From an uncultured bacterium (GTDB taxonomy: Bacteria > Armatimonadota > UBA5829 > DSUL01): a DNA stretch of 8,541 nt. Under the pieces are notes generated by a model that saw only the letters and a list, made by a program, of their open reading frames with translations, was not told where the DNA came from and did no database searches. The translations under genes and the position numbers were made by a program. The stretch covers positions 1-8,541 of the forward strand of contig CALCJH010000283.1 of NCBI GenBank assembly GCA_937967775.1, read 5' to 3'. This document shows, piece by piece, positions 7,737 through 8,541 of the stretch. How positions within the stretch are numbered: the stretch's first letter is position 1; each line of letters starts with the position of its first letter.

Positions 7737-8541
7737 AGCTCAGGAAGTTCGAGATCAGGCTGGTGAGCTGGCGGCTCTCCAGCAGGAAGGCATCGTGCCC
7801 GTGCGGGGTGGTGATCTCCGCGAACGTCACATAGGCGTTGTTGTGGCGCAGGGCGGTGACGATCTCCCGTGACTGATAGGTGGGATACAGCCAGTCCGAC
7901 GTGAAGCTGATGACCAGGAACTTGGCCCGCACCGCCGAAAGCTCCTTTTTCAGGCTGCCGCTCGGCTGGGTCAGGTCGAAGTAGTCCATCGCCTTCGTGA
8001 TGTAAAGGTAAGAGTTCGCGTCAAATCTCTGAACAAAGCTATCCCCTTGATAGCGCAGATAGCTCTGGACCTGGAACTCCTCCTCAAACCCGAACTCCAG
8101 CCCGTTGTCGCGGATGAGATTGCGCCCGAACTTGCGGTGCATGGCCTCATCAGAGAGATAGGTGATGTGCCCGATCATCCGGGCGATGGCGAGTCCCCGC
8201 TCCGGGCGCGGACCGCCGTAATAGTCGCCCCCGTTCCAGTTGGGATCAGCCATGATCGCCTGCCGCCCGACCTCGTCGAAGGCGATGGCCTGAGCGGTGT
8301 GGCGGCTGGTGGTGGCGATGGGGATGGCAAGCCGCACGCGCTCCGGGTGACTGACCGCCCACTGAAGCGTCCGCATCCCTCCCATGCTGCCACCGATGAC
8401 GCACAGCACCTGCTCGATCCCCAGATGGTCCAGCAGGTAGGTCTCAGCCTCCACCATGTCCTGAATGGTGATGACGGGGAATGACATGGCGTAGGGCCGC
8501 CCGGTGGCCGGATTGATGGAGGAGGGCCCTGTCGAGCCCAT
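7723..8541 (-). CDS. metX: Homoserine O-acyltransferase MetX, 5' end missing
   Basis: MetX is an alpha/beta-hydrolase-fold enzyme that acylates the hydroxyl of homoserine, classically with acetyl-CoA, as the first committed step of methionine synthesis. The visible 272 residues are the C-terminal part of a protein usually about 370-380 long. The ATG at the window edge is an internal Met in the conserved GSTGPSSINP region, so the gene runs on beyond base 8541. Catalytic triad in the visible part: S52 in the nucleophile elbow GGSMGG, D216 in SFTSDWLYP, and H249 in HGHDAFLLE. Other conserved stretches are INPATGRPY (9-17), AIPIATTSRHTAQAIAF (72-88) and FDANSYLYITKAMDYFDL (173-190). The full triad is present, so it should be active. 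It is upstream of and overlapping metW. Some MetX proteins, especially those encoded next to metW, use succinyl-CoA, so the acyl donor is not certain here. Confidence 0.95.
   Translation of the reverse strand: MGSTGPSSINPATGRPYAMSFPVITIQDMVEAETYLLDHLGIEQVLCVIGGSMGGMRTLQWAVSHPERVRLAIPIATTSRHTAQAIAFDEVGRQAIMADPNWNGGDYYGGPRPERGLAIARMIGHITYLSDEAMHRKFGRNLIRDNGLEFGFEEEFQVQSYLRYQGDSFVQRFDANSYLYITKAMDYFDLTQPSGSLKKELSAVRAKFLVISFTSDWLYPTYQSREIVTALRHNNAYVTFAEITTPHGHDAFLLESRQLTSLISNFLSYAVD

Noticed and set aside
7179..8484. Plus-strand open frames opposite metW and metX (7179-7766 and 8047-8484)
   Set aside because: They are antisense to conserved genes with intact motifs. Their sequences show no domain and reflect GC-rich third positions.
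8539..8541. ATG at the window edge as the start of metX
   Set aside because: The residues after it (GSTGPSSINP) are an internal conserved block of MetX, and the protein would lack about 100 N-terminal residues, so the gene is cut by the window.
1..8541. Search for CRISPR arrays, insertion sequences, long repeats, tRNA or riboswitches
   Set aside because: Nearly the whole window is filled by conserved coding genes. No repeated units, transposase or RNA-like sequence was found by eye. A methionine-related riboswitch, if any, would lie upstream of metX outside the window.

Overview
The window is a gene-dense stretch of a bacterial chromosome. It is GC-rich (about 60-65% by eye) and almost every base is coding. 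Nine coding regions are clear, plus one partial gene at each edge (both counted in the nine being ten in all: nth, mrpA-G, a LON-domain gene, metW and metX make eleven entries, of which nth and metX are partial). No mobile elements, CRISPR arrays, tRNA or rRNA genes, or long repeats were seen. The phylum cannot be fixed from these genes alone. The separate mrpA and mrpB genes (seven-gene, Bacillus-type Mrp layout) and the adjacent metX-metW pair both occur in many bacterial groups.

Left part, plus strand, 1-6313: the 3' part of nth (endonuclease III, a base-excision repair glycosylase/AP lyase) overlaps by four bases a complete seven-gene Mrp (Mnh) sodium/proton antiporter operon, mrpABCDEFG. 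The genes are tightly chained. Junctions are ATGA (nth/A), GTGA (A/B), a 1-nt gap (B/C), GTGA (C/D), a 1-nt overlap (D/E), ATGA (E/F) and ATGA (F/G). Four of the seven mrp genes start with GTG. This layout implies one polycistronic message with translational coupling, so that the hetero-oligomeric membrane complex is made in balanced amounts. The complex would exchange cytoplasmic Na+ for external H+ and support Na+ and pH homeostasis.

Middle, 6314-7058: after a 67-bp gap that can form a GC-rich hairpin, there is a stand-alone protein with the LON substrate-binding (Lon N-terminal) domain. It has no ATPase or peptidase domain. It may be read through from the mrp operon or have its own promoter.

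Right part, minus strand, 7074-8541: metX (homoserine O-acyltransferase, 5' end outside the window) and metW (SAM-methyltransferase-fold methionine biosynthesis protein) overlap by 14 bases and form a methionine operon. It converges on the LON-domain gene with only 15 bp between stop codons.

I see no convincing new biological system. The points worth checking are the coupling of a DNA-repair gene to an antiporter operon, the terminator-less convergent junction, the free-standing LON domain protein, the acyl-donor specificity of MetX, and a few sequence deviations.
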